From Arthrobacter sp. ISL-95 (GTDB lineage Bacteria > Actinomycetota > Actinomycetes > Actinomycetales > Micrococcaceae): a DNA stretch of 64,000 nt. Of the stretch, positions 7,538 through 17,005 are shown piece by piece (the first letter of the stretch is position 1; each line of letters starts with the position of its first letter). The position numbers and the translations under genes are program-made. The DNA is taken from the NCBI RefSeq assembly GCF_018613695.1, contig NZ_JAGGPR010000008.1, positions 149,894 to 213,893 on the forward strand. Direction: 5' to 3'. The notes beneath the pieces are model-generated. The model saw only the letters and a program-made list of their open reading frames with translations, was not told the DNA's origin and made no database searches.

Positions 7538-9169
7538 GTGGCACGTGGCGACGGAAAACTCTCTCATGATCTTCTCCCCGGCGAAAAAGGCCCTCAGGAC
7601 GCTTGTGGCGTCTTTGGGGTTTGGGCTCCCGGTGAAGAAGTAGCAAAACTCACCTATTACGGGCTGTATGCGCTGCAGCACCGCGGACAAGAATCGGCTG
7701 GTATCGCTACCAGTGACGGCAAGCGCATTAACGTCTATAAGGACATGGGCCTTGTGTCCCAAGTCTTCGATGAGACAACCCTGAACACCCTTACCGGGCA
7801 CTTGGCCGTTGGCCACTGCCGGTACTCCACCACCGGTGCAAGCCACTGGGCCAACGCGCAGCCAACCCTGGGTGCAACAGCAACCGGCACGGTGGCCTTG
7901 GCTCACAACGGCAACCTGACCAACACCGCTGAGCTCCGGGAAATGATCCTTGAGCGCAACGATGGCCAGCTGACCGGTGAGATGAAACAGGGCAACACCT
8001 CGGACACCGCGCTGGTGACCGCTCTCCTTGAGGGTGAAGAGGGCAAAACCCTGGAGCAGACCGCTCTGGAGCTGCTGCCCAAGATCAAGGGTGGCTTCTG
8101 CTTCGTCTTCATGGATGAAGGAACCCTCTACGCAGCCCGCGATACCTACGGCATCCGCCCGCTGTGTCTGGGCCGTTTGGAGCGCGGCTGGGTTGTCGCT
8201 TCCGAACAAGCAGGCCTGGCCACTGTTGGCGCAAGCTTCATTCGCGAGATCGAGCCCGGCGAGTTCATCGCCATTGACGAGGACGGCGTCCGTTCGCAGC
8301 GCTTCGCCGAGGCAACCCCCGCCGGCTGCGTCTTCGAATACGTCTACCTCGCCCGCCCGGACGCAGCCATCGCCGGCCGCTCCGTGTACGAGGCCCGCGT
8401 GGAGATGGGCCGCCAGTTGGCCCGCGAAAACACGCACGAGGCAGACCTCGTTATTCCTGTTCCCGAGTCCGGCACACCCGCCGCTGTTGGCTACGCAGAG
8501 CAGTCCGGCATCCCGTTCGCTCACGGCTTCGTCAAGAACGCCTACGTGGGCCGCACATTCATCCAGCCCTCGCAGACACTGCGCCAGCTGGGCATCCGGC
8601 TCAAGCTCAACGCTTTGGAATCGGTGATCCGCGGCAAGCGCATTGTTGTGGTGGATGACTCGATCGTGCGCGGCAACACGCAGCGTGCAATCGTACGGAT
8701 GCTCCGCGAAGCTGGTGCCGCCGCAGTGCACGTCAAGATTTCCTCTCCCCCGGTTCAGTGGCCTTGCTTCTACGGCATCGACTTCGCCTCCCGCGCGGAA
8801 CTGATCGCCAACGGTGCCACCATCGAGGAAATTTCCACGGCAATCGGTGCGGACTCGCTGGCTTACATCTCCGAGGACGGCATGATCGGCGCTACCCAGC
8901 AGCCGCGCGAACGCCTCTGCACCGCCTGCTTCACCGGCAAGTACCCCATCGAACTGCCGCACGCGGACAAGCTGGGCAAGAACCTCCTGGAGCGGACCGA
9001 TCTTGGTGGCCTGGAACCGGCCGCTCAGTCCGAGACCGTGGACGATTCCGAGGACCCTGCCGAGAAGCCGGGAGCCACGGGTTGCGATCCCGGACCCGAC
9101 GCCGAATTCGAAAACCTCCTTACCGACGCTGATCGTTTGACCGACGCCGACAAGAAAGAGTCTGTATGA
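7538..9169 (+). CDS. purF: Amidophosphoribosyltransferase
   Basis: A 543-residue glutamine-PRPP amidotransferase, the first committed step of purine synthesis. The start is GTG; a 22-residue propeptide precedes the catalytic Cys23 of DACGVFG, exposed as the N-terminal nucleophile after cleavage. LQHRGQESAG and GHCRYST are Ntn glutaminase motifs; VVVDDSIVRGNT is the PRPP-binding loop; the C-terminal CFTGKYP region is typical. A 45-residue acidic tail follows the usual end. GACAAT six bases before the GTG suggests a leaderless mRNA. It overlaps purM by four bases. Confidence 0.97.
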   Translation: MARGDGKLSHDLLPGEKGPQDACGVFGVWAPGEEVAKLTYYGLYALQHRGQESAGIATSDGKRINVYKDMGLVSQVFDETTLNTLTGHLAVGHCRYSTTGASHWANAQPTLGATATGTVALAHNGNLTNTAELREMILERNDGQLTGEMKQGNTSDTALVTALLEGEEGKTLEQTALELLPKIKGGFCFVFMDEGTLYAARDTYGIRPLCLGRLERGWVVASEQAGLATVGASFIREIEPGEFIAIDEDGVRSQRFAEATPAGCVFEYVYLARPDAAIAGRSVYEARVEMGRQLARENTHEADLVIPVPESGTPAAVGYAEQSGIPFAHGFVKNAYVGRTFIQPSQTLRQLGIRLKLNALESVIRGKRIVVVDDSIVRGNTQRAIVRMLREAGAAAVHVKISSPPVQWPCFYGIDFASRAELIANGATIEEISTAIGADSLAYISEDGMIGATQQPRERLCTACFTGKYPIELPHADKLGKNLLERTDLGGLEPAAQSETVDDSEDPAEKPGATGCDPGPDAEFENLLTDADRLTDADKKESV

Positions 9170-10314
9170 GCTCCGCAACACCCGCCGCTGAGAACAACTC
9201 CGGTATCACCTACGCCTCCGCGGGTGTCGACGTCGAAGCGGGAGACCGCGCAGTCGAACTCATGAAGGGCGCCATCAAGGCGACTCACAACTCGTCGGTG
9301 ATCGGCGGCGTCGGCGGTTTCGCTGGCCTGTACGACGTCTCACAGCTGCTGACCTACAAGAAGCCGCTGTTGGCAACGTCCACTGACGGTGTTGGCACCA
9401 AGGTTGCTATCGCGCAAGCCATGGACATCCACGACACCATCGGTTTCGACCTGGTGGGCATGGTGGTGGATGACATCGTTGTGGTGGGTGCTGAGCCGCT
9501 CTACATGACCGACTACATCGCTTGCGGCAAAGTTGTCCCGGAGCGCATCGCTGACATCGTCCGCGGTATTGCTGCTGCCTGCTCCGTAGCCGGCACCGCC
9601 CTGGTGGGTGGCGAGACCGCTGAGCACCCGGGCCTTCTGGGCGAGCACGAATACGATGTGGCAGGTGCCGCTACCGGCATCGTCGAGGCCGACGCCCTGC
9701 TTGGCCCGGACCGTGTCCGCGCCGGCGACGTCGTGATCGGCATGGCTTCCTCCGGCCTTCACTCCAACGGCTACTCCCTGGTCCGCCGCGTCATCAACCA
9801 CGCCGGCTGGGCCTTGGACCGCCAGGTCTCGGAACTAGGCCGCACGCTGGGCGAAGAGCTCTTGGAGCCGACCCGTGTCTACGCAGCTGACTGCCTTGAC
9901 CTCGCGCGCACTTTCCCGGTCACGGGTGGCGCAGCAGTTCACGGCTTCAGCCACGTCACCGGTGGCGGCCTGGCCGCCAACCTGGCCCGGGTCCTCCCGC
10001 AGGGCCTTGTGGCCACGGTAGACCGGAACACCTGGGAACTGCCCGCCATCTTCAAGCTGGTGTCCGAACTCGGCAACGTTCCTCTGGCCGACCTGGAGCG
10101 CACGCTGAACCTGGGTGTGGGCATGGTTGCCATTGTTTCTGCCGAAGCAGCCGACGCAGCTGTGGCCCGTCTCCACGACCGCGGTCTGCCGTCCTGGGTA
10201 ATGGGTACGGTCTCGGCTGACAGCGACTCGATCGACAAGACCGGCCCGGATTACGTCCAGGGCGCCAAGGGCGTCGACGGCGGCGCTGTCCGCCTGGTGA
10301 ACGCCTACGCCTAA
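9166..10314 (+). CDS. purM: Phosphoribosylformylglycinamidine cyclo-ligase (AIR synthetase)
   Basis: A 382-residue PurM that closes the imidazole ring (FGAM plus ATP to AIR). ITYASAGVDVEAGDRAV, STDGVGTK, DDIVVVGAEPL and GGETAEHPG are conserved blocks of the PurM/PurL ATP-binding fold. It is slightly longer than the E. coli enzyme. Its ATG overlaps the purF stop (ATGA), giving a coupled purF-purM operon. A strong hairpin at 10336-10366 ends the unit. Confidence 0.97.
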   Translation: MSSATPAAENNSGITYASAGVDVEAGDRAVELMKGAIKATHNSSVIGGVGGFAGLYDVSQLLTYKKPLLATSTDGVGTKVAIAQAMDIHDTIGFDLVGMVVDDIVVVGAEPLYMTDYIACGKVVPERIADIVRGIAAACSVAGTALVGGETAEHPGLLGEHEYDVAGAATGIVEADALLGPDRVRAGDVVIGMASSGLHSNGYSLVRRVINHAGWALDRQVSELGRTLGEELLEPTRVYAADCLDLARTFPVTGGAAVHGFSHVTGGGLAANLARVLPQGLVATVDRNTWELPAIFKLVSELGNVPLADLERTLNLGVGMVAIVSAEAADAAVARLHDRGLPSWVMGTVSADSDSIDKTGPDYVQGAKGVDGGAVRLVNAYA

Positions 10315-10335
10315 GCGGTTTATCGCCTCGTAAAG

Positions 10336-10366
10336 AGAGCGGCCGGGCAGACTGCCCGGCCGCTCT
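10336..10366 (+). terminator. Hairpin terminator after purM
   Basis: Fourteen-base perfect arms (AGAGCGGCCGGGCA) flank a 3-nt loop, followed by the moderately T-rich TCTGTTGCTGTT. It lies between convergent genes and could serve both strands. Confidence 0.8.
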
Positions 10367-10385
10367 TCTGTTGCTGTTCGCCTTC

Positions 10386-11156
10386 CTAGACCTGGATCAG
10401 GCTCAACACCCCGCCCTGCGGATCCTGAAGGGTGGCAAGGGACCCTGTTTCGGGTTGGTCTTCCGGTTCCACCAGAAGCTCTCCTCCCGCGGCAGCTGCC
10501 GCTTCCACGGCTTTGCGCAGATCCGCTACCCCGAAGTAAATCTGCCAGCCGGCCTCTTCACCCTCGTCGGCAGGAACAACACCGGCCACCTCGTCACCGT
10601 TGATCATCAGCGTGCTGTAGCTGCCGCCGTCGTCCTGGGGATATTCGGTGACTTCATGCCTGAAAAGCTGCTGGAAAAACGCGACGGCGGCCTGAGGCTC
10701 AGGCGTCAACAATTCAGCCCACGCAAACGCGCCGGGTTCATTGAACAAGTGACTACCTGTGTGAGTTCCGGCTTGCCAGATACCGGTGGTTCCACCGCCC
10801 GGTGGCTCGATGAACGCCAGGACGCCCGTGTCGGCCACCGCCTCGGGACCAAACTGGAGCTTCCCACCTGCATGGACCGCTTCCTCGGCGATTTCCTCCG
10901 TGTCAGTGGCCGAGATGTAAATGTTCCACTGGCCATGCGTTCCTGCAGCCTCCTGCATGGGATTCTGCGGAGCGATCACGGCCACCAACTGATCCTTGAC
11001 GAACGCCTGCGCATAGCTGCGGCCGTCCGGCGTCGGGAGGTCCTTGTAGGTCCATCCGAACACCTGCCCATAGAATGTTTTGGCTGCCTCGACGTCCCTG
11101 GTCTGAAGGTCGGCCCAGCACGGCTCGCCGCTGGCGTAATGCTTGCGAGCGGTCAT
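10386..11156 (-). CDS. VOC-family protein with two glyoxalase-like domains
   Basis: A 256-residue protein built of two vicinal-oxygen-chelate domains (about residues 1-125 and 130-256). Each starts with a cysteine/tryptophan or alanine/tryptophan stretch plus an AxxFYGxVFGW helix. Such tandem VOC proteins include resistance factors and small-molecule hydrolases; no substrate can be inferred. It overlaps by four bases with a paralog upstream on the same strand (11153-11935), so the pair arose by gene duplication and is translationally coupled. A shared start pattern (GEPCWADLQT here, GTPCWVDLSS in the paralog) shows the relationship. Confidence 0.85.
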   Translation of the reverse strand: MTARKHYASGEPCWADLQTRDVEAAKTFYGQVFGWTYKDLPTPDGRSYAQAFVKDQLVAVIAPQNPMQEAAGTHGQWNIYISATDTEEIAEEAVHAGGKLQFGPEAVADTGVLAFIEPPGGGTTGIWQAGTHTGSHLFNEPGAFAWAELLTPEPQAAVAFFQQLFRHEVTEYPQDDGGSYSTLMINGDEVAGVVPADEGEEAGWQIYFGVADLRKAVEAAAAAGGELLVEPEDQPETGSLATLQDPQGGVLSLIQV

Positions 11157-11935
11157 GCTGCGAGGCCTGTCATGATGCTGAACGCTGCGCCTGCCGGGTC
11201 CATGAGCACTGCCATTCGCCCAACCCCGGGCACATCGAAAGCCGGGGCGATGACGTGGCTACCCAACTCAACTGCCTGCTGCACCGTGGCGTCAATGTCC
11301 ACCACGTTGAAGTACGTCATCCAGAACGGCGACAGCCCCTCAATGGGCAACGTAAGCGCGCCCGCGATTCGTCGCCCGTTCACCAGCAGACTCGTGTACT
11401 CCTGCAAGTCACCGGCCGGCTCGATTTCGCTGCTGCAGCCAGTCACAGCCTCATAGAACGCCACGGCTTTGGGGACGTCATTCGTCTGCAGCTCGTTCCA
11501 AATCATGACTCCGGGCTCGTTCACCAGACCTGAACCCGGGTGGTTGCCGGCCTCCCAGAAACCAATCTGCGCACCGGTGGGATCTGTGGCGAAGAACATA
11601 CGTCCGCTGCCGTTAGGGACCGAGTCAGGAGGGGAAAGGAGGGTTCCGCCAGCTGCTTCCACGCGCCGGGCAGCCTCGTCCGCAGAATCAACGGCAAGGT
11701 AGTTCGCCCAGTACGACGGCATTCCCGGCGGGGAATCGGGTAGCTGCTGCATCATTCCCGCGACGTAGCGGCCTTTTAGTTTGGCCATGTAATAAGTTAT
11801 GCCATTTCCGGCATCCATGGCGTCCAGCTCCCATCCGAAGAGGTCGCTGTAGAACTTTTTGGAAACATCAATGTCGGTGGAGGACAGGTCCACCCAACAT
11901 GGTGTTCCCTGCTGATAACTCTGGACCTCCGGCAT
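11153..11935 (-). CDS. VOC-family protein with two glyoxalase-like domains (paralog)
   Basis: A 260-residue tandem VOC protein. GTPCWVDLSSTDIDVSKKFY opens the first domain, and PGVMIWNELQTNDVPKAVAFY opens the second. AAAGGG precedes the ATG at a suitable distance. It is the first gene of a two-gene operon with its paralog. Metal ligands are not all evident, so either a divergent enzyme or a binding protein is possible. A bidirectional hairpin at 11975-12027 isolates it from the DUF3073 gene upstream. Confidence 0.85.
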   Translation of the reverse strand: MPEVQSYQQGTPCWVDLSSTDIDVSKKFYSDLFGWELDAMDAGNGITYYMAKLKGRYVAGMMQQLPDSPPGMPSYWANYLAVDSADEAARRVEAAGGTLLSPPDSVPNGSGRMFFATDPTGAQIGFWEAGNHPGSGLVNEPGVMIWNELQTNDVPKAVAFYEAVTGCSSEIEPAGDLQEYTSLLVNGRRIAGALTLPIEGLSPFWMTYFNVVDIDATVQQAVELGSHVIAPAFDVPGVGRMAVLMDPAGAAFSIMTGLAA

Positions 11936-11974
11936 GGATTACCCTTTCGATGCGCTCGAACTCCAGCCTACGCA

Positions 11975-12027
11975 AAAAAGGGCCCTCAGGGTACGCCAAC
12001 GAATGGCGTGGCCTGAAGGCCCTTTTT
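11975..12027. terminator. Bidirectional Rho-independent terminator
   Basis: Arms starting AAAAAGGGCC and ending GGCCCTTTTT, extended by a CTCAGG/CCTGAA segment and a ACGCCA/TGGCGT segment, form a long hairpin with T-runs on both strands. It most likely ends the minus-strand DUF3073 transcript. Confidence 0.85.
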
Positions 12028-12119
12028 CAAAAGATATACGGCATTCGGAAATGCGCGATGACCTGATGTACGACGGCGGTCCGCAACTCAGTGCCCAAGG
12101 CACCTGTTGGTTGCGACAG

Positions 12120-12344
12120 CTATCCGATCCAACGGGTGTCTACCTCGTCGTCGTCATCTTCCGCGTACTTATCCTCGTAGGCCGAATAGTCCGGCTCCGG
12201 GGGATCGTCGGGGAAGTGGCTCTTTACACGACTGGACGGACCCGTGAGCTCCCGCTCAAGTGCCGAATAGTCAGTGTTCGGGGAGTAGTACTTAATATCC
12301 CGAGCCTGCTTGGTAGCTTTTGCCTTTTGACGGCCGCGCCCCAT
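12120..12344 (-). CDS. DUF3073 family protein
   Basis: A 74-residue small protein conserved in Actinobacteria. It opens with MGRGRQKAKATKQARDIKYY, the DUF3073 signature, and ends in an acidic stretch (EDDDDEVDTRW). The ATG at 12344 is used because the family always starts with MGRGRQ; an in-frame ATG 25 codons upstream is not supported. Function unknown; the basic head and acidic tail suggest a nucleic-acid- or ribosome-associated protein, but that is inference. Divergent from the Septum_form gene. Confidence 0.9.
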   Translation of the reverse strand: MGRGRQKAKATKQARDIKYYSPNTDYSALERELTGPSSRVKSHFPDDPPEPDYSAYEDKYAEDDDDEVDTRWIG

Positions 12345-12587
12345 GGCGTGACCCCCTTTTGTACTTGGACCGGAGGTGGTCACCTTGGCTATCGGTGAGG
12401 CCCCGGAATGTTTGGTCAATTTGTCGTATGTCTAGATTACATGCTTTCGGGGGTGCCTGCGTGCCACCTGGACCCTGCGTCCGGGCCGACTGCAGCCGAA
12501 ACCACGCCCATAGACCTCCAAGAGGGGCGAAAATTGGGTAGAGTCTGCCTCAATGCGGCTCCACAGCAGGAAGGCACACCCCGGAAT

Positions 12588-13529
12588 ATGAGTCAGGACA
12601 ACACTTCACCCCGCGATGGCGCACCACGCGAACAAGGCCAGGATGGAGTACCTTCCGCGCCCCAGAAGCCGTCATCAGCGGGCCAACAACCGCCGGCAGC
12701 TCCGTGGACGCCGCCCTCAGGCCTGCAACCGGATCCCGCCCCTGACCTCGACCCCGACTTCGTCCCCAACCCGGCAGACCAGCCCGACCCCGCTTTGCCG
12801 CCCACGGATGCCGGGTCAAGCAAGAGCGCCGACGCACCCGTTTACGCGGGACCCCAACCTTATGCAGGCCAGCAGCCTGACGTCAGCCAACAGCCGTACT
12901 CAGGGCCACAGGCCTACGCGGGGCAGCAGCCGTACGCCGGCGAGCAGCCGTACCCTGGCCAGGAATGGCCGCCACGGCCCAACGGGCAGCCGGGGCCCGA
13001 TGCGCCGCCGGAACCCCACGGGGATCCGGTCAAACGGCAACGATGGGTCATCGGCGGAATCGTTGTTGGCGTTCTGATACTCATTGGTGTTGTCATTTGG
13101 GTCCTGCTCAACCTGCTGGGGACGCGACCCGAAGCATCAGTATCTTCGCCCAGCGCAGCTCCTACAGCCGGCCCTCTCCCCCGCGACGCGGAGGCCAAGG
13201 ACTTCCAGGTGGGCGACTGCTTCTCAGACTTTGATGCCAATTCCTCAAAAGCCAGAGCCGTGGCTTGCGATACCGAACACTCGGCCCAGCTGGGCGCCGT
13301 GTTCAGCTACCCGGCTGAGGAGTCCTTCCCTGGAACCAACGCTCTGAAGGACAAAGGACGCGAAGTCTGCAAAAGCGTGAAGCTCAACGAGGCGGCCGAC
13401 AACTACGTACTGCTCCAGCAGAACGTCTACCCGAGCACCACCAGTTGGGATCGGGGCGACCGCCGCGTTGATTGCTTCATCGTGGTGGATTCAGGCAACA
13501 CCATCAACGAAGATCTCCTCAAGAAGTAG
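12588..13529 (+). CDS. Septum_form-domain membrane protein with Pro/Gln/Tyr-rich N terminus
   Basis: A 313-residue single-pass membrane protein. Residues 1-145 are disordered and rich in Pro, Gln and Gly, with imperfect repeats of the type PYAGQQ. A membrane helix at about 147-172 (WVIGGIVVGVLILIGVVIW) follows a basic KRQR stop. The extracellular part has four cysteines in a layout of the Septum_form / DUF4190-associated family (VGDCFSDF, VACDTEHSAQLGAVF, VDCFIV). The ATG at 12588 removes 60 unlikely upstream codons. The family has been linked to actinobacterial septation, but direct evidence is limited. Its stop lies four bases from the clpB stop (convergent). Confidence 0.85.
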   Translation: MSQDNTSPRDGAPREQGQDGVPSAPQKPSSAGQQPPAAPWTPPSGLQPDPAPDLDPDFVPNPADQPDPALPPTDAGSSKSADAPVYAGPQPYAGQQPDVSQQPYSGPQAYAGQQPYAGEQPYPGQEWPPRPNGQPGPDAPPEPHGDPVKRQRWVIGGIVVGVLILIGVVIWVLLNLLGTRPEASVSSPSAAPTAGPLPRDAEAKDFQVGDCFSDFDANSSKARAVACDTEHSAQLGAVFSYPAEESFPGTNALKDKGREVCKSVKLNEAADNYVLLQQNVYPSTTSWDRGDRRVDCFIVVDSGNTINEDLLKK

Positions 13530-13533
13530 CCCG

Positions 13534-16197
13534 CTATCCCTGCTTCCTGCGGACCGTGAGTCCCGTACCGGCGGGAGTGCCGCCGTCGGGACCCGTCAGC
13601 GCTTCGAAGCCCTCAACGGTGAGTTCGTCAAGGTCAGCGGCAGTGTCCACCAGCACTGTGTCGCCGTCCATGATCTCGCCTGCCAGGATCTCCTTAGCCA
13701 GACGGTCGCCGATTTCGCGCTGGACAAGCCGGCGTAGTGGCCGCGCGCCGTAAGCGGGGTCGAAGCCGGACATGGCCAACCAGGCACGTGCGCCGTCGGT
13801 GACTTCCAGGCTAAGCCGACGATCCCGGAGCCGGTTGCTCAACTCGGCGACGTGCAGCTCCACAATCCGGGCAAGTTCCTCCACGGACAGCGGATCGAAG
13901 AGGACAATCTCATCCAGGCGGTTCAGGAACTCGGGCTTGAATGACGCCTGCACCACCGCCATCACAGCTTCCCGCTTGGCTCTGGCATCCAAGGACTGGT
14001 CCACAAGGAACTGGCTTCCGGAGTTGGAGGTCAGCACCAGGATGGTGTTGCGGAAGTCCACAGTACGGCCCTGGCCGTCTGTCAGGCGGCCATCGTCCAG
14101 AACCTGCAGGAGGATGTCAAAGACCTCGGGGTGGGCCTTCTCCACCTCATCCAACAGCACCACGGAGTATGGCCTGCGACGAACAGCCTCAGTCAGTTGG
14201 CCGCCTTCCTCGTAGCCCACGTATCCCGGAGGGGCGCCCACCAAACGAGCTACCGAGTGCTTCTCGCCGTACTCGGACATATCGATCCGAATCATGGCGC
14301 GTTCGTCGTCGAAGAGGAAGTCCGCCAAGGCCTTGGCCAGCTCCGTCTTTCCCACACCTGTGGGCCCCAGGAACAGGAAGGAACCCGTGGGACGGTTGGG
14401 ATCACTGATGCCGGCACGGGCACGGCGGACGGCATCGGATACAGCTTGAACGGCTTTGCTCTGCCCGATGAGGCGCTTACCGAGCTCCTCTTCCATGTGC
14501 AGCAGTTTCTGCGACTCACCTTGAAGCATGCGACCGGCCGGAATCCCCGTCCACGCCGAAATGACTTCCGCAATGTCATCCGCAGTGACGTCCTCGGCGA
14601 CCATCAGTTCCGGTTTTGAATCGCTCCGGGCCGACTCCTCCTCTGCAGCAGCGCTCAGTTCCCGCTCCAACGCGGGCAGTTCGCCGTAAAGAATCCGCGA
14701 CGCCGATTCGAGGTCGCCCTCGCGTTGGGACTTGTCCGCAGCCGAACGCAGCTCGTCGATCTTCGCCTTGAGATCACCAACCCGGTTCAGCCCGGCTTTC
14801 TCGGCTTCCCAGCGCGCGTTCAAGGCGCTCAGTTCCTCGTTCTTATCGGCCTTGTCCGCACGCAGCGCTGCCAGCCGTTCCACTGAGGCAGGATCCGTCT
14901 CGCCCTGCAGGGCCAGTTCCTCCATGGTCAAACGGTCCACGGCACGGCGGAGTTGGTCGATTTCCTCGGGCGCGGAGTCGATCTCCATGCGGAGTCGGGA
15001 AGCGGCTTCATCCACGAGGTCAATTGCCTTATCCGGAAGCTGCCTGCCGGAGATGTACCGGTTGGACAGTGTTGCGGCTGCGACCAGTGCGGAGTCGGCA
15101 ATGGCCACCTTGTGGTGTGCCTCGTAACGTTCCTTCAGACCACGGAGGATACCGATGGTGTCCTCCACGCTGGGTTCGCCAACATAGACCTGCTGGAAAC
15201 GGCGTTCCAAAGCAGGATCCTTTTCGATGTTTTCACGGTACTCGTCCAAGGTGGTGGCCCCTATCAGGCGCAACTCACCGCGGGCCAGCATGGGCTTGAG
15301 CATGTTTCCGGCATCCATGGCACTCTCACCAGTGGCACCGGCACCCACGACCGTGTGGATCTCATCAATAAACGTGACGATCTGCCCGTTGGAGTTCTTT
15401 ATTTCCTCCAGGACAGCCTTCAGGCGTTCTTCGAACTCGCCACGGTACTTGGCGCCGGCCACCATGGACGCGAGATCCAAAGCGATGAGGGTTTTGCCGC
15501 GCAGGCTTTCCGGAACGTCTCCGGCCACCATGCGCTGGGCAAGCCCTTCGACGACGGCAGTCTTGCCAACGCCCGGTTCACCAATCAAAACGGGGTTGTT
15601 CTTGGTGCGGCGGCTCAGGACCTGGACCAGGCGCCGGATTTCACTGTCACGGCCGATCACGGGATCCAGTTTGCCGGAACGGGCCACGGCAGTAAGGTCC
15701 GTGCCGAACTTCTCCAAGGCTTGGAAAGTGTTCTCCGGATCCGGGGAGTTGACGTTCCTGTCCCCCCGGACTCCCGGCAGGGCGGCCAGCAGCGCCTCAT
15801 GGGAGGCTCCGGCGTCGCGCATCAACTTGCCCACCGCGTCACTTCCGGCCGAGAGGCCCAGCAGCAAATGCTCCGTCGAAACAAAAGAGTCGCCGAGTTT
15901 GTCGGCCTCGTTCTGGGCAGCCTGGATGGCCTGCATGGACTGGCGGGACAACTGCGCTTGCTGGACCGAGCTGCCCGAGGATGATGGCAGCGACTTGATG
16001 GCCGAGCTGGCTTGGACGCTAACGGCGTCGGGATCGGCGCCCGTGGCGCGCAACAACGCCACAGCAACGCCCTCGCGCTGGTCCATGAGGGCTTTCAGCA
16101 GGTGGGCGGGCTCAAGCTGCGGGTTACCGGCAGTCGAAGCGTTCATGGCGGCCGCAGAAAGGGCCTCCTGGCTTTTGGTGGTGAATTTGACGTCCAA
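13534..16197 (-). CDS. clpB: ATP-dependent chaperone ClpB
   Basis: An 887-residue Hsp100 disaggregase. The N domain begins [16 protein letters not shown]1 has Walker A GEPGVGKT and Walker B TFIDEIH; a coiled-coil M domain spans roughly 400-520; NBD2 has [15 protein letters not shown] and [11 protein letters not shown]. The start is set to the TTG at 16197 because the family starts MDVKF at this point and AAGGGAG lies six bases before it; the in-frame ATG at 16284 would add 29 residues lying over the regulatory region. A HAIR-like inverted repeat at 16237-16257 lies just upstream, so repression by HspR is predicted. HspR is not in the window. Confidence 0.96.
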   Translation of the reverse strand: MDVKFTTKSQEALSAAAMNASTAGNPQLEPAHLLKALMDQREGVAVALLRATGADPDAVSVQASSAIKSLPSSSGSSVQQAQLSRQSMQAIQAAQNEADKLGDSFVSTEHLLLGLSAGSDAVGKLMRDAGASHEALLAALPGVRGDRNVNSPDPENTFQALEKFGTDLTAVARSGKLDPVIGRDSEIRRLVQVLSRRTKNNPVLIGEPGVGKTAVVEGLAQRMVAGDVPESLRGKTLIALDLASMVAGAKYRGEFEERLKAVLEEIKNSNGQIVTFIDEIHTVVGAGATGESAMDAGNMLKPMLARGELRLIGATTLDEYRENIEKDPALERRFQQVYVGEPSVEDTIGILRGLKERYEAHHKVAIADSALVAAATLSNRYISGRQLPDKAIDLVDEAASRLRMEIDSAPEEIDQLRRAVDRLTMEELALQGETDPASVERLAALRADKADKNEELSALNARWEAEKAGLNRVGDLKAKIDELRSAADKSQREGDLESASRILYGELPALERELSAAAEEESARSDSKPELMVAEDVTADDIAEVISAWTGIPAGRMLQGESQKLLHMEEELGKRLIGQSKAVQAVSDAVRRARAGISDPNRPTGSFLFLGPTGVGKTELAKALADFLFDDERAMIRIDMSEYGEKHSVARLVGAPPGYVGYEEGGQLTEAVRRRPYSVVLLDEVEKAHPEVFDILLQVLDDGRLTDGQGRTVDFRNTILVLTSNSGSQFLVDQSLDARAKREAVMAVVQASFKPEFLNRLDEIVLFDPLSVEELARIVELHVAELSNRLRDRRLSLEVTDGARAWLAMSGFDPAYGARPLRRLVQREIGDRLAKEILAGEIMDGDTVLVDTAADLDELTVEGFEALTGPDGGTPAGTGLTVRRKQG

Positions 16198-16236
16198 AGA
16201 GTGCTCCCTTTCTGGAGTGATGCCTATGGTTTCAAA

Positions 16237-16257
16237 GTTGAGTCTACTACGCTCAAC
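16237..16257. promoter_or_regulatory. HAIR-like element (putative HspR operator) upstream of clpB
   Basis: GTTGAGT-N7-GCTCAAC matches the HAIR consensus CTTGAGT-N7-ACTCAAG in spacing and in the central TTGAG/CTCAA cores. The palindrome extends to 10-bp perfect arms (16233-16242 and 16252-16261). It sits 40-60 bp upstream of the clpB start, where HspR binds in other actinobacteria. Confidence 0.8.
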
Positions 16258-16347
16258 TTTGCTTTGGAGATCGCTGGGTTCCATGTTTGCCCACGGCGAA
16301 ACTGCTGTCCAGAGTCCGCCGGTTTCGGGGGAAAGTAGGCTGGGGCG

Positions 16348-16965
16348 ATGAACACCATTTCAACCGCGGCCGAACTTGAGGAACTCATCGGATTACCCCT
16401 CGATCGCACCAGGAAGAAGGTGCGCACCTCCCTCAGCGATTTCGACCGCCAATGGCTGGCAGCCAGCCCTTTTTGCGTGATCTCGACGACCGACGCACAG
16501 GGTCGCGTGGACGCCTCACCCAAGGGCGATCCCGCAGGCTTCATTCAGGTCCTGGACGAACACACCATCGCCATCCCGGAGCGGCCCGGCAACAAGCTGG
16601 TGTTCGGCTTCCACAACATCCTGGAAAACCCGAACGTCGGCATCCTTTCCGTGGTTCCGGGCCGTGAGGATACCCTCCGGATCAACGGGACCGCACAGAT
16701 TGTCCGCGACGCCGACTTCTTCGATCTCATGGTGGTCAAAGGGCACCGGCCCCGTGCCGCCGTTGTGGTTACGGTGGAAGAAGTGTTCACGCATTGTGGC
16801 AAAGCCTTCATGCGGAGCGGGCTGTGGCAACCGGAAACCTGGGGCCCTGACGGTTTGCCGAGCATCGCCGTACTGGCTCAAACCTATACGCAACCCGAAA
16901 CGCCACTGGAGGACCTGGAGTCTTACTACGGGCCCTCGTATGCAGAACGAATGTACCGGGAGTAG
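16348..16965 (+). CDS. PPOX-class FMN-binding pyridoxamine 5'-phosphate oxidase-like protein
   Basis: A 205-residue flavin-binding split-barrel protein. [24 protein letters not shown] and [27 protein letters not shown] match the MSMEG_1061 / DUF1697-type PPOX group that often uses FMN or F420. The substrate is unknown. TAGGCT six bases upstream of the ATG indicates leaderless translation, and the gene diverges from clpB. Just after its stop a 14-bp GCCTGGGGCATGCA unit is tandemly repeated (16967-16994). Confidence 0.85.
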   Translation: MNTISTAAELEELIGLPLDRTRKKVRTSLSDFDRQWLAASPFCVISTTDAQGRVDASPKGDPAGFIQVLDEHTIAIPERPGNKLVFGFHNILENPNVGILSVVPGREDTLRINGTAQIVRDADFFDLMVVKGHRPRAAVVVTVEEVFTHCGKAFMRSGLWQPETWGPDGLPSIAVLAQTYTQPETPLEDLESYYGPSYAERMYRE

Positions 16966-16966
16966 C

Positions 16967-16994
16967 GCCTGGGGCATGCAGCCTGGGGCATCCA
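16967..16994 (+). repeat. Tandem duplication of a 14-bp unit
   Basis: GCCTGGGGCATGCA followed directly by GCCTGGGGCATCCA in the short gap between convergent genes. One mismatch only; looks like a slippage duplication. Confidence 0.8.
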
Positions 16995-17005
16995 GTCCAA
17001 GGTGT

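Noticed and set aside
7520..9181. 553-codon open frame antisense to purF
   Set aside because: It is the mirror of a strongly conserved gene, has no family features, and reflects high-GC codon use.
12345..12419. 25-codon extension of the DUF3073 protein
   Set aside because: The family starts at MGRGRQ; upstream residues are not typical and lie in the divergent promoter region.
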